This document shows, one piece after another, positions 49,541-62,122 of a stretch of DNA of 64,000 nt. The stretch spans positions 1,488,001 to 1,552,000 of the forward strand of contig NW_027488379.1 of the NCBI RefSeq assembly GCF_051014445.1, written 5' to 3'. Below the pieces are notes generated by a model that saw nothing but the letters and a program-made list of their open reading frames with translations, searched no databases and had not been told where the DNA came from. This stretch comes from Colletes latitarsis (Eukaryota > Arthropoda > Insecta > Hymenoptera > Colletidae). Both the position numbers and the translations under genes were made by a program. How positions within the stretch are numbered: the first letter of the stretch is position 1; each line of letters begins with the position of its first letter.

Positions 49541-49966
49541 CGGCGGTCTGGTGCGGCCATGAACGCCCGGCCGCCGAGGGGTGGAAACGGGGTCGCGGGC
49601 GGTTGCGAGTTGGGGCTCGCAGCCGCCACTAAACGCGGCCCCGGGACGGATAGCGGCGGGATGGAGTGGCCCCGTCCCGCCGCTGTGAGGCAGTGTGTCT
49701 ACTGGGGGGACCGATTGTCCCCCCGGGGGATGGGCGCGAAAGCGCGGGCACGGGGCGGATACCGGAAGCATGCTTCGAGCGATTCCCGGTATCCTCCCAA
49801 AGCGTGCCGATGGGTCACCGTGGGGTTTTTAGTGGGTAGGTCCCGCGCCTGTCGTTGTACGGGCGCGGGGAATCCCACACACCCCTCCCACCTCTCCCCA
49901 TTGAGGTTGGAGGGAGTCTTTCGAAGATTTTCCCCACGACAAAAAAAAAAAAAAAAAAAAAAAAAA
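49541..49966 (+). mobile_element. R1-clade-like retrotransposon, copy 3, 3'UTR remnant
   Basis: A 426-bp insert matches the last 422 bp of copy 1 (from base 32,259), including the CCCCACGAC end, and closes with 26 A residues (49,941-49,966). It contains no coding sequence of the element, and the long open frame across it is chance. It differs from copies 1 and 2 at several positions, such as CCATTGAGGTTGG in the terminal stem-loop, which breaks one base pair. It sits in family B satellite inside the telomere-like block. The flanks rejoin perfectly when the insert and one duplication are removed; 47,762-47,840 shows such an uninterrupted monomer. Confidence 0.95.
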
Positions 49967-49980
49967 GTTAGGTCTGGGAT
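49967..49980 (+). repeat. Target-site duplication, right copy (retroelement copy 3)
   Basis: GTTAGGTCTGGGAT is identical to 49,527-49,540, and satellite continues in phase with AGGTCTAGGATTTGCC. Confidence 0.94.
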
Positions 49981-51385
49981 AGGTCTAGGATTTGCCCTCA
50001 TCAGGCTCTTACTATCGCATATTTCTCATACTTCATGGCTAGATCCTGGGCTATTTCTGGATTGGATCGCGTAGTAAAGTGGTACCACACTGAAACGTTC
50101 AATGAAACCTGTTCTGGATAAATATTTTAGAGGATAACGCATCTTAGGTCTGGGTTAGGTCTAAGATTTGCCCTCATCAGGCTCACAGTTTCGCGTTTTT
50201 CACATACTTGTTAAACAGATCCTGGGTTTTTTCTGGTTTGGATCACGTAGTAATGTGGTACCACACTAAAACAGTCAATTAAACCTGGTTTCGATCAATA
50301 TTATAGAGGATAACGCAAGCTAGGTCTGGGATAGGTCTGGGATTAGCCCTCATCAGACTCATACTTTCGCAAACTTCACATACTCGTTGACAAGATCCTG
50401 GGTTTTTTTCTGGTTTTGATCACGTAGTAATGTGGTTCCACACTGAAACAGTCGATTAAACCTGGTTTCGATTAATATTTTAGAGGATAACACAAGTTAA
50501 GTCTGGGATTGGTCTGGGATTTGACCTCATCAGACTCATACTTTCGCACACTTCACATACTCGTTGTACAGATCCTGCGCTTTTTCTGGATTGCATCACG
50601 TAGTAACGTAGTACCACACTGAAACAGTCAATGAAACCTGGTTTCCATCAATATTTTAGAGGACAACGCATGTTAGGTCTAGGACAGGCCTGGTTTTTTC
50701 ACTCATCAGACTCATACTTTCGCATTCTTCACATACTTGTTGAACGGATCCTGGGTTTTTTCTGGTTTTGATCACGTAGTAATGTGGTTCCACACTGAAA
50801 CAGTCGATTAAACCTGGTTTCGATTAATATTTTAGAGGATAACGCAAGTTAAGTCTGGGATTGGTCTGGGATTTGACCTCATCAGACTCATACTTTCGCA
50901 CACTTCACATACTCGTTGTACAGATCCTGCGCTTTTTCTGGATTGCATCACGTAGTAACGTAGTACCACACTGAAACAGTCAATGAAACCTGGTTTCCAT
51001 CAATATTTTAGAAGACAACGCAAGTTAGGTCTGGGATAGGTCTGGGATTTGCCCTCATCAGGCTCATACTGTCGCGTTTTTCACATACTTGTTGAACAGA
51101 TCCTGGGTTTTTTCTGGTTTGGATCCCGTAGTAGTGTGGCACCACACTGAAACAGTCCATTAAACCTGGTTTCGCTCAATATTTTAGAGGATAACGCATG
51201 TTAGGTCTAGGTCAGGCCTGGTTTTTTCACTCATCAGACTCATACTTTCGCATTCTTCACATACTTGTTGAACTGATCCTGGGTTTTTTCTGGTTTGGAT
51301 CACGTAGTAATGTGGTACCACACTGAAACAGTCAATTAAACCTGGTTTCGATCAATATTTTAGAGGATAACGCATGTTAGGTCTG

Positions 51386-54300
51386 GGTTAGGTCTAGGAT
51401 TTGCCCTCATCAGGCTCATACTTTCGCATATTTCTCATACTTCATGGCTAGATCCTGGGCTATTTCTGGATTGGATCACGTAGTAAGGTGGTACCACACT
51501 GAAACATTCAATGAAACGTGGTCTGGATAAATATTTTAGAGGATAACGCATCTTAGGTCTGGGTTAGGTCTAAGATTTGCCCTCATCAGGCTCACAGTTT
51601 CGCGTTTTTCACATACTTGTTGAACAGATCCTGGGTTTTTTCTGGTTTGGATCCCGTAGTAGTGTGGTACCACACTGAAACAGTCCATTAAACCTGGTTT
51701 CGCTCAATATTTTAGAGGATAACGCATGCTAGGTGTAGGTCAGGCCTGGTTTTTTCACTCATCAGACTCATACTTTCGCATTCTTCACATACTTGTTGAA
51801 CGGATCCTGGGTTTTTTCTGGTTTGGATCACGTAGTAATGTGGGTCCACACTGAAACATTCAATTAAACCTGGTTTCGATCAATATTTTAGAGGATAACG
51901 CAAGTTAGGTCTGGGATAGGTCTGGGATTTGCCCTCATCAGGCTCATACTTTCGCGTTTTTCACATACTAGTTGAACAGATCCTGGGTTTTTTCTGGTTT
52001 GGATCCCGTAGTAGTGTGGTACCACACTGAAACAGTCCATTAAACCTGGTTTCGCTCAATATTTTAGAGGATAACGCATGTTAGGTCTAGGTCAGGCCTG
52101 GTTTTTTCACTCATCAGACTCATACTTTCGCATTCTTCACATACTTGTTGAACGGATCCTGGGTTTTTTCTGGTTTGGGTCACATAGTAATGTGATACCA
52201 CACTGAAACATTCAATTAAACCTGGTTTCGATCAATATTTTAGAGGATAACGCAAGTTAGGTCTGGGATAGGTCTGGGATTTGCCCTCAACATGCTCATA
52301 CTTTCGCGTTTTTCATATACTAGTTGAACAGATCCTGGGTTTTTTCTGGTTTGGATCCCGTAGTAGTGTGATACCACACTGAAACATTCAATTAAACCTG
52401 GTTTCGATCAATATTTTAGAGGATAACGCAAGTTAGGTCTGGGATAGGTCTGGGATTTGCCCTCAACATGCTCATACTTTCGCGTTTTTCATATACTAGT
52501 TGAACAGATCCTGGGTTTTTTCTGGTTTGGATCCCGTAGTAGTGTGGTACCACACTGAAACCGTCATTAAACCTGGTTTCGCTCAATATTTTAGAGGATA
52601 ACACATGTTAGGTGTAGGTTAGGTCTGGGATTTGCTCTCATCAGGCTCATTCTTTCGCATATGTCTCATACTTGATGGCTAGATCCTGGGCTTTTTCTGG
52701 ATTGCATCACGTAATAACGTAGTACCACACTGAAACAGTCAATGAAACCTGGTTTCCATCAATATTTTAGAGGACAACGCAAGTTAGGTCTAGGTAAGGC
52801 CTGAGATTTTCACTGATCAGACTCATACATTCGCATTCCTCACATACTTGTTGAACTGATCCTGGGTTTTTTCTGGCTTGGATCACGTAGTAATGTGGTA
52901 CCACACTGAAACATTCAACTAACCTGGTTTCGATCAATATTTTGGAGGATAACGCAAGTTAGGTCTGGGATAGGTCTGGGATTTGCTCTCATCAGGCTCA
53001 TTCTTTCGCATATTTCTCATACTTGATGGCTAGATCCTGAGCTTTTTGTGGATTGCATCACGTAGTAATGAAGTACAACACTGAAACAGTCAATTAAACC
53101 TGGTTTCCATCAATATTTTAGAGGACAACGCAAGTTAGGTCTGGGATAGGTCTGGGATTTGCCCTCATCAGGCTCATACTGTCGCGTTTTTCACATACTT
53201 GTTGAACAGATCCTGGGTTTTTTCTGGTTTGGATCCCGTAGTAGTGTGGTACCACACTGAAACAGTCCATTAAACCTGGTTTCGCCCAATATTTTAGAGG
53301 ATAACGCATGTTAGGTCTAGGTCAGGCCTGGTTTTTTCACTCATCAGACTCATACTTTCGCACACTTCACATACTCGTTGAACAGATCCTCTGTTATTTT
53401 CTGGTTTGGATCACATAGTAATGTGGTACCACACTGAAACAGTCGATTAAACCTGGTTTCGATCAATATTTTTGAGGATAACGCATGTTAGGTCTAGGTT
53501 AGGCCTGGGATTTTCACTCATCAGACTCATACTTTCGCATTCTTCACATACTGGTTGAACGGACCCTGGGTTTCTTCTGGTTTGGATCACGTAGTAATGT
53601 GGGTCCACACTGAAACAATCAATTAAACCTGGTCTTGATAAATATTTTAGAGGATAACTCATGTTAGGTCTAGGTTAGGCCTGAGATTTTCACTGATCAG
53701 ACTCATACTTTCGCATTCTTGACATACTTGTAGAACGGATCCTGGGTTTTTACTGGTTTGGATCACGTAGTAATATGGTACCACACTGAAACATTCAATT
53801 AAACCTGGTTTCGATCAATATTTTAGAGGATAACGCAAGTTAGGTCTGGGATATGTCCGGGGTTTGCCCTCATCAGGCTGATACTTTCGCGTTTTTCACA
53901 TACTTGTTGAACAGATCCTGGGTTTTTTCTGGTTTGGGTCACGTAGTAGTGTGATACTACACTGAAACATGCAGTTAAACCTGGTCTTGATAAACATTTT
54001 AGAGGATAACGCATGTTAGGTCTGGGTTAGGTCTAGGATTTGCCCTCATCAGGCTCATTCTTTCGCATATTTCTCATACTAGATGGCTAGATCCTGGGCT
54101 TCTTCTGGATTGCATCACGCAGTAATGAAGTACAACACTGAAACTGTCAATTAAACCTGGTTTCGATCAATATTTTAGAGAATAATTCATGTTAGGTCTA
54201 GGTTAGGTCTGGGATTTGCTCTCATCAGGCACATTCTTTCGCATATTTCTCATACTTGATGGCTAGATCCTGGGCTGTTTCTGGATTGTATGACTTAGTA

Positions 54301-56489
54301 ATGTGGTACCACACTGAAACAGTCAATTAAACCTGGTTTCGATCAATATTTTAGAGGATAACGCAAGTTAGGTCTAGGTCAGGCCTGGGATTTGCCCTCA
54401 TCAGGGTCATACTTTCGCAGTTTTAACATACATGTTGACCTGATCGAGGGTTTTTTCTGCTTTGGATCACGTAGTAAAGTGGTACCACACTGAAACATTC
54501 AATCAAACCTGGTCTTGATAAATATTTTAGAGGATAACGCATGTTAGGTCTAGGTTAGGTCTGGGATTTGCTCTCATCAGGCTCATTCTTTCGCATATTT
54601 CTCATACTTGTTGAACAGATCCTGGGTTTTTTCTGGTTTGGATCCCGTAGTAGTGTGGTACCACACTGAAACAGTCCATCAAACCTGGTTTCGCTCAATA
54701 TTTTAGAGGATAACGCATGTTAGGTCAAGGTTAGGTCTAAGATTTGCCCTCATCAGGCTCACAGTTTCGAGTTCTTCACATACTTGTTGAACCGATCCAG
54801 GGTTTTTTCTGGTTTGGGTCACGAAGTAGTGTGGTACCACACTGAAACAGTCCATTAAACCTGGTTTCGCTCAATATTTTAGAGGATAACGCATGTTAGG
54901 TCTAGGTTAGGTCTGGGATTTGCTCTCATTAAGCTCATTCTTTCGCATATTTCTTATACTTGATGGCTAGATCATGGGCTTTTTCTGGATTGCATCACGT
55001 AGTAATATGGTACCACACTGAAACAGTCCATTAAATCTGGTTTTGATCAATATTTTAGAGAATAATTCATGTTAGGTCTAGGTTAGGCCTGGGATTTTCA
55101 CTCATCAGACTCATACTTTCGAATTCTTCACATACTTGTAGAACGGATCCTGGGTTTTTTCTGGTTTGGATCACGTAGTAATGTGGTACCACACTGAAAC
55201 AGTCGATTAAACCTGGTTTCGATCAATATTTTAGAGGATAACGCAAGTTAAGTCTGGGATTGGTCTGGGATTTGACCTCATCAGACTCATACTTTCGCAC
55301 ACTTCATATGCTTGTTGAACAGATCCTGGGTTTTTTCTGGTTTGGATCCCGTAGTAGTGTGGTACCACACTGAAACAGTCCATTAAACCTGGTTTCGCTC
55401 AATATTTTAGAGGATAACGCATGTTAGGTCTAGGTTAGGTCTGGGATTTGCTCTCATTAAGCTCATTCTTTCGCATATTTCTTATACTTGATGGCTAGAT
55501 CATGGGCTTTTTCTGGATTGCATCACGTAGTAATATGGTACCACACTGAAACAGTCCATTAAATCTGGTTTTGATCAATATTTTAGAGAATAATTCATGT
55601 TAGGTCTAGGTCAGGCGTGGGATTTTCACACATCAGACTCATACTTTCGCATTCTTCACATACTTGTTGAACGGATCCTGGGTTTTTTCTGGTTTGGATC
55701 ACGTAGTAATGTGGGTCCACACTGAAACAATCAATTAAACCTCGTCTTGATAAATATTTTAGAGGATAACGCATGTTAGGTCTGGGATAGGTATGGGATT
55801 TGCCCTCATCAGACTCATACTTTCACACAGTTCACATACTCGTTGAACAGATCCTGGGTTATTTTCTGGTTTGGATCACATAGTAATGTGGTACCACACT
55901 GAAACAGTCGATTAAACCAGGTTTCGATCAATATTTTTGAGGATAACGCATGTTAGGTCTAGGTTAGGCCTGGGATTCGCCCTCATCAGGCTCATACTTT
56001 CGCGTTTTTCACATACTTGTTGAACAGATCCTGGGTTTTTTCTGGTTTGTATCACGCAGTAGTGTGGTACCACACTGAAACAGTCTATTAAACCTGGTTT
56101 GGATGAATATTTTAGAGGATAACGCATGTAAGGTCTAGGTTAGCCCTAGGATTTTCACTCATCAGACTCATACTTTCGCATTCTTCTCATACTTGTTGAA
56201 CTGATCCTGGGTTTTTTCTGGTTTGGATCACGTAGTAATGTGGTACCACACTGAAACAGACGATTAAACCTGGTTTCGATCAATATCTTAGAGGATAACC
56301 AAAGTTAAGTCTGGGATTGGTCTGGGATTTGACCTCATCAGGCTCATACTTTCGCGTTTTTCACATACTTGTTGAACAGATCCTGGGTTTTTTCTGGTTT
56401 GGATCCCGTAGTAGTGTGGTACCACACTGAAACAGTCCATCAAACCTGGTTTCGCTCAATATTTAAGAGGATAACGCATGTTAGGTCAA
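51386..56489 (+). repeat. Higher-order repeat H2, copy 1 (5,104 bp, 29 monomers)
   Basis: The marker GTAAGGTGGTACC at 51,483 recurs at 56,587 and 62,220, and long stretches between are practically unchanged. This copy has one monomer (about 55,424-55,600) that copy 2 lacks, and it lacks one monomer and a three-monomer duplication that copy 2 has. Confidence 0.9.
51661..51676. other. 16-bp perfect palindrome in the monomer (example)
   Basis: AGTGTGGTACCACACT reads the same on both strands and is centred on a KpnI site. It occurs in many family B monomers (for example also at 63,980-63,995). A 12-bp core, TGTGGTACCACA, occurs in many family A monomers (for example 1,258-1,269). It could bind a dimeric protein, but that is inference from symmetry only. 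Confidence 0.85.
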
Positions 56490-59400
56490 GGTTAGGTCTA
56501 GGATTTGCCCTCATCAGGCTCATACTTTCGCATATTTCTCATACTTCATGGCTAGATCCTGTGCTATTTCTGGATTGGATCACGTAGTAAGGTGGTACCA
56601 CACTGAAACGTTCAATGAAACGTGGTCTGGATAAATATTTTAGAGGATAACGCATCTTAGGTCTGGGTTAGGTCTAAGATTTGCCCTCATCAGGCTCACA
56701 GTTTCGCGTTTTTCACATACTTGTTGAACAGATCCTGGGTTTTTTCTGGTTTGGATCCCGTAGTAGTGTGGTACCACACTGAAACAGTCCATTAAACCTG
56801 GTTTCGCTCAATATTTTAGAGGATAACGCATGCTAGGTGTAGGTCAGGCCTGGTTTTTTCACTCATCAGACTCATACTTTCGCATTCTTCACATACTTGT
56901 TGAACGGATCCTGGGTTTTTTCTGGTTTGGATCACGTAGTAATGTGGGTCCACACTGAAACATTCAATTAAACCTGGTTTCGATCAATATTTTAGAGGAT
57001 AACGCAAGTTAGGTCTGGGATAGGTCTGGGATTTGCCCTCATCAGGCTCATACTTTCGCGTTTTTCACATACTAGTTGAACAGATCCTGGGTTTTTTCTG
57101 GTTTGGATCCCGTAGTAGTGTGGTACCACACTGAAACAGTCCATTAAACCTGGTTTCGCTCAATATTTTAGAGGATAACGCATGTTAGGTCTAGGTCAGG
57201 CCTGGTTTTTTCACTCATCAGACTCATACTTTCGCATTCTTCACATACTTGTTGAACGGATCCTGGGTTTTTTCTGGTTTGGGTCACATAGTAATGTGAT
57301 ACCACACTGAAACATTCAATTAAACCTGGTTTCGATCAATATTTTAGAGGATAACGCAAGTTAGGTCTGGGATAGGTCTGGGATTTGCCCTCAACATGCT
57401 CATACTTTCGCGTTTTTCATATACTAGTTGAACAGATCCTGGGTTTTTTCTGGTTTGGATCCCGTAGTAGTGTGATACCACACTGAAACATTCAATTAAA
57501 CCTGGTTTCGATCAATATTTTAGAGGATAACGCAAGTTAGGTCTGGGATAGGTCTGGGATTTGCCCTCAACATGCTCATACTTTCGCGTTTTTCATATAC
57601 TAGTTGAACAGATCCTGGGTTTTTTCTGGTTTGGATCCCGTAGTAGTGTGGTACCACACTGAAACCGTCATTAAACCTGGTTTCGCTCAATATTTTAGAG
57701 GATAACACATGTTAGGTCTAGGTTAGGTCTGGGATTTGCTCTCATCAGGCTCATTCTTTCGCATATGTCTCATACTTGATGGCTAGATCCTGGGCTTTTT
57801 CTGGATTGCATCACGTAATAACGTAGTACCACACTGAAACAGTCAATGAAACCTGGTTTCCAACAATATTTTAGAGGACAACGCAAGTTAGGTCTAGGTA
57901 AGGCCTGAGATTTTCACTGATCAGACTCATACATTCGCATTCCTCACATACTTGTTGAACTGATCCTGGGTTTTTTCTGGCTTGGATCACGTAGTAATGT
58001 GGTACCACACTGAAACATTCAACTAACCTGGTTTCGATCAATATTTTGGAGGATAACGCAAGTTAGGTCTGGGATAGGTCTGGGATTTGCTCTCATCAGG
58101 CTCATTCTTTCGCATATTTCTCATACTTGATGGCTAGATCCTGAGCTTTTTGTGGATTGCATCACGTAGTAATGAAGTACAACACTGAAACAGTCAATTA
58201 AACCTGGTTTCCATCAATATTTTAGAGGACAACGCAAGTTAGGTCTGGGATAGGTCTGGGATTTGCCCTCATCAGGCTCATACTGTCGCGTTTTTCACAT
58301 ACTTGTTGAACAGATCCTGGGTTTTTTCTGGTTTGGATCCCGTAGTAGTGTGGTACCACACTGAAACAGTCCATTAAACCTGGTTTCGCTCAATATTTTA
58401 GAGGATAACGCATGTTAGGTCTAGGTCAGGCCTGGTTTTTTCACTCATCAGACTCATACTTTCGCATTCTTCACATACTTGTTGAACGGATCCTGGGTTT
58501 TTTCTGGTTTGGATCACGTAGTTATGTGGGTCCACACTGAAACAATCAATTAAACCTGGTCTTTATAAATATTTTAGAGGATAACGCATGTTAGGTCTGG
58601 GATAGGTCTGGGATTTGCCCTCATCAGACTCATACTTTCGCACACTTCACATACTCGTTGAACAGATCCTCTGTTATTTTCTGGTTTGGATCACATAGTA
58701 ATGTGGTACCACACTGAAACAGTCGATTAAACCTGGTTTCGATCAATATTTTTGAGGATAACGCATGTTAGGTCTAGGTTAGGCCTGGGATTTTCACTCA
58801 TCAGACTCATACTTTCGCATTCTTCACATACTGGTTGAACGGATCCTGGGTTTTTTCTGGTTTGGATCACGTAGTAATGTGGGTCCACACTGAAACAATC
58901 AATTAAACCTGGTCTTGATAAATATTTTAGAGGATAACGCATGTTAGGTCTAGGTTAGGCCTGAGATTTTCACTGATCAGACTCATACTTTCGCATTCTT
59001 CACATACTTGTAGAACGGATCCTGGGTTTTTACTGGTTTGGATCACGTAGTAATATGGTACCACACTGAAACATTCAATTAAACCTGGTCTTTATAAATA
59101 TTTTAGAGGATAACGCATGTTAGGTCTGGGATAGGTCTGGGATTTGCCCTCATCAGACTCATACTTTCGCACACTTCACATACTCGTTGAACAGATCCTC
59201 TGTTATTTTCTGGTTTGGATCACATAGTAATGTGGTACCACACTGAAACAGTCGATTAAACCTGGTTTCGATCAATATTTTTGAGGATAACGCATGTTAG
59301 GTCTAGGTTAGGCCTGGGATTTTCACTCATCAGACTCATACTTTCGCATTCTTCACATACTGGTTGAACGGATCCTGGGTTTTTTCTGGTTTGGATCACG

Positions 59401-62122
59401 TAGTAATGTGGGTCCACACTGAAACAATCAATTAAACCTGGTCTTGATAAATATTTTAGAGGATAACGCATGTTAGGTCTAGGTTAGGCCTGAGATTTTC
59501 ACTGATCAGACTCATACTTTCGCATTCTTCACATACTTGTAGAACGGATCCTGGGTTTTTACTGGTTTGGATCACGTAGTAATATGGTACCACACTGAAA
59601 CATTCAATTAAACCTGGTTTCGATCAATATTTTAGAGGATAACGCAAGTTAGGTCTGGGATATGTCCGGGGTTTGCCCTCATCAGGCTGATACTTTCGCG
59701 TTTTTCACATACTTGTTGAACAGATCCTGGGTTTTTTCTGGTTTGGGTCACGTAGTAGTGTGATACTACACTGAAACATGCAGTTAAACCTGGTCTTGAT
59801 AAACATTTTAGAGGATAACGCATGTTAGGTCTGGGTTAGGTCTAGGATTTGCCCTCATCAGGCTCATTCTTTCGCATATTTCTCATACTAGATGGCTAGA
59901 TCCTGGGCTTCTTCTGGATTGCATCACGCAGTAATGAAGTACAACACTGAAACTGTCAATTAAACCTGGTTTCGATCAATATTTTAGAGAATAATTCATG
60001 TTAGGTCTAGGTTAGGTCTGGGATTTGCTCTCATCAGGCACATTCTTTCGCATATTTCTCATACTTGATGGCTAGATCCTGGGCTGTTTCTGGATTGTAT
60101 GACTTAGTAATGTGGTACCACACTGAAACAGTCAATTAAACCTGGTTTCGATCAATATTTTAGAGGATAACGCAAGTTAGGTCTAGGTCAGGCCTGGGAT
60201 TTGCCCTCATCAGGGTCATACTTTCGCAGTTTTAACATACATGTTGACCTGATCGAGGGTTTTTTCTGCTTTGGATCACGTAGTAAAGTGGTACCACACT
60301 GAAACATTCAATCAAACCTGGTCTTCATAAATATTTTAGAGGATAACGCATGTTAGGTCTAGGTTAGGTCTGGGATTTGCTCTCATCAGGCTCATTCTTT
60401 CGCATATTTCTCATACTTGTTGAACAGATCCTGGGTTTTTTCTGGTTTGGATCCCGTAGTAGTGTGGTACCACACTGAAACAGTCCATCAAACCTGGTTT
60501 CGCTCAATATTTTAGAGGATAACGCATGTTAGGTCAAGGTTAGGTCTAAGATTTGCCCTCATCAGGCTCACAGTTTCGAGTTCTTCACATACTTGTTGAA
60601 CCGATCCAGGGTTTTTTCTGGTTTGGGTCACGAAGTAGTGTGGTACCACACTGAAACAGTCCATTAAACCTGGTTTCGCTCAATATTTTAGAGGATAACG
60701 CATGTTAGGTCTAGGTTAGGTCTGGGATTTGCTCTCATTAAGCTCATTCTTTCGCATATTTCTTATACTTGATGGCTAGATCATGGGCTTTTTCTGGATT
60801 GCATCACGTAGTAATATGGTACCACACTGAAACAGTCCATTAAATCTGGTTTTGATCAATATTTTAGAGAATAATTCATGTTAGGTCTAGGTTAGGCCTG
60901 GGATTTTCACTCATCAGACTCATACTTTCGAATTCTTCACATACTTGTAGAACGGATCCTGGGTTTTTTCTGGTTTGGATCACGTAGTAATGTGGTACCA
61001 CACTGAAACAGTCGATTAAACCTGGTTTCGATCAATATTTTAGAGGATAACGCAAGTTAAGTCTGGGATTGGTCTGGGATTTGACCTCATCAGACTCATA
61101 CTTTCGCACACTTCATATGCTTGTTGAACAGATCCTGGGTTTTTTCTGGTTTGGATCCCGTAGTAGTGTGGTACCACACTGAAACAGTCCATTAAACCTG
61201 GTTTCGCTCAATATTTTAGAGGATAACGCATGTTAGGTCTAGGTCAGGCGTGGGATTTTCACTCATCAGACTCATACTTTCGCATTCTTCACATACTTGT
61301 TGAACGGATCCTGGGTTTTTTCTGGTTTGGATCACGTAGTAATGTGGGTCCACACTGAAACAATCAATTAAACCTCGTCTTGATAAATATTTTAGAGGAT
61401 AACGCATGTTAGGTCTGGGATAGGTATGGGATTTGCCCTCATCAGACTCATACTTTCACACACTTCACATACTCGTTGAACAGATCCTGGGTTATTTTCT
61501 GGTTTGGATCACATAGTAATGTGGTACCACACTGAAACAGTCGATTAAACCAGGTTTCGATCAATATTTTTAAGGATAACGCATGTTAGGTCTAGGTTAG
61601 GCCTGGGATTCGCCCTCATCAGCCTCATACTTTCGCGTTTTTCACATACTTGTTGAACAGATCCTGGGTTTTTTCTGGTTTGTATCACGCAGTAGTGTGG
61701 TACCACACTGAAACAGTCTATTAAACCTGGTTTGGATGAATATTTTAGAGGATAACGCATGTAAGGTCTAGGTTAGCCCTAGGATTTTCACTCATCAGAC
61801 TCATACTTTCGCATTCTTCTCATACTTGTTGAACTGATCCTGGGTTTTTTCTGGTTTGGATCACGTAGTAATGTGGTACCACACTGAAACAGACGATTAA
61901 ACCTGGTTTCGATCAATATCTTAGAGGATAACCAAAGTTAAGTCTGGGATTGGTCTGGGATTTGACCTCATCAGGCTCATACTTTCGCGTTTTTCACATA
62001 CTTGTTGAACAGATCCTGGGTTTTTTCTGGTTTGGATCCCGTAGTAGTGTGGTACCACACTGAAACAGTCCATCAAACCTGGTTTCGCTCAATATTTAAG
62101 AGGATAACGCATGTTAGGTCAA
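56490..62122 (+). repeat. Higher-order repeat H2, copy 2 (5,633 bp, 32 monomers)
   Basis: Aligned with copy 1 it shows offsets of 5,104, then 5,280, then 5,809, then 5,633. Each step is a whole number of monomers. The largest is a local 529-bp tandem duplication in which the stretch beginning at 58,727 is repeated at 59,256. Confidence 0.9.
58727..59784 (+). repeat. Three-monomer (529-bp) tandem duplication inside H2 copy 2
   Basis: The trimer at 58,727-59,255 and that at 59,256-59,784 begin identically and share the same variants, including TACTGGTTGAACGGATCC. Copy 1 of H2 has the trimer only once, at 53,447, so the duplication happened after the H2 unit was amplified. Confidence 0.82.
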
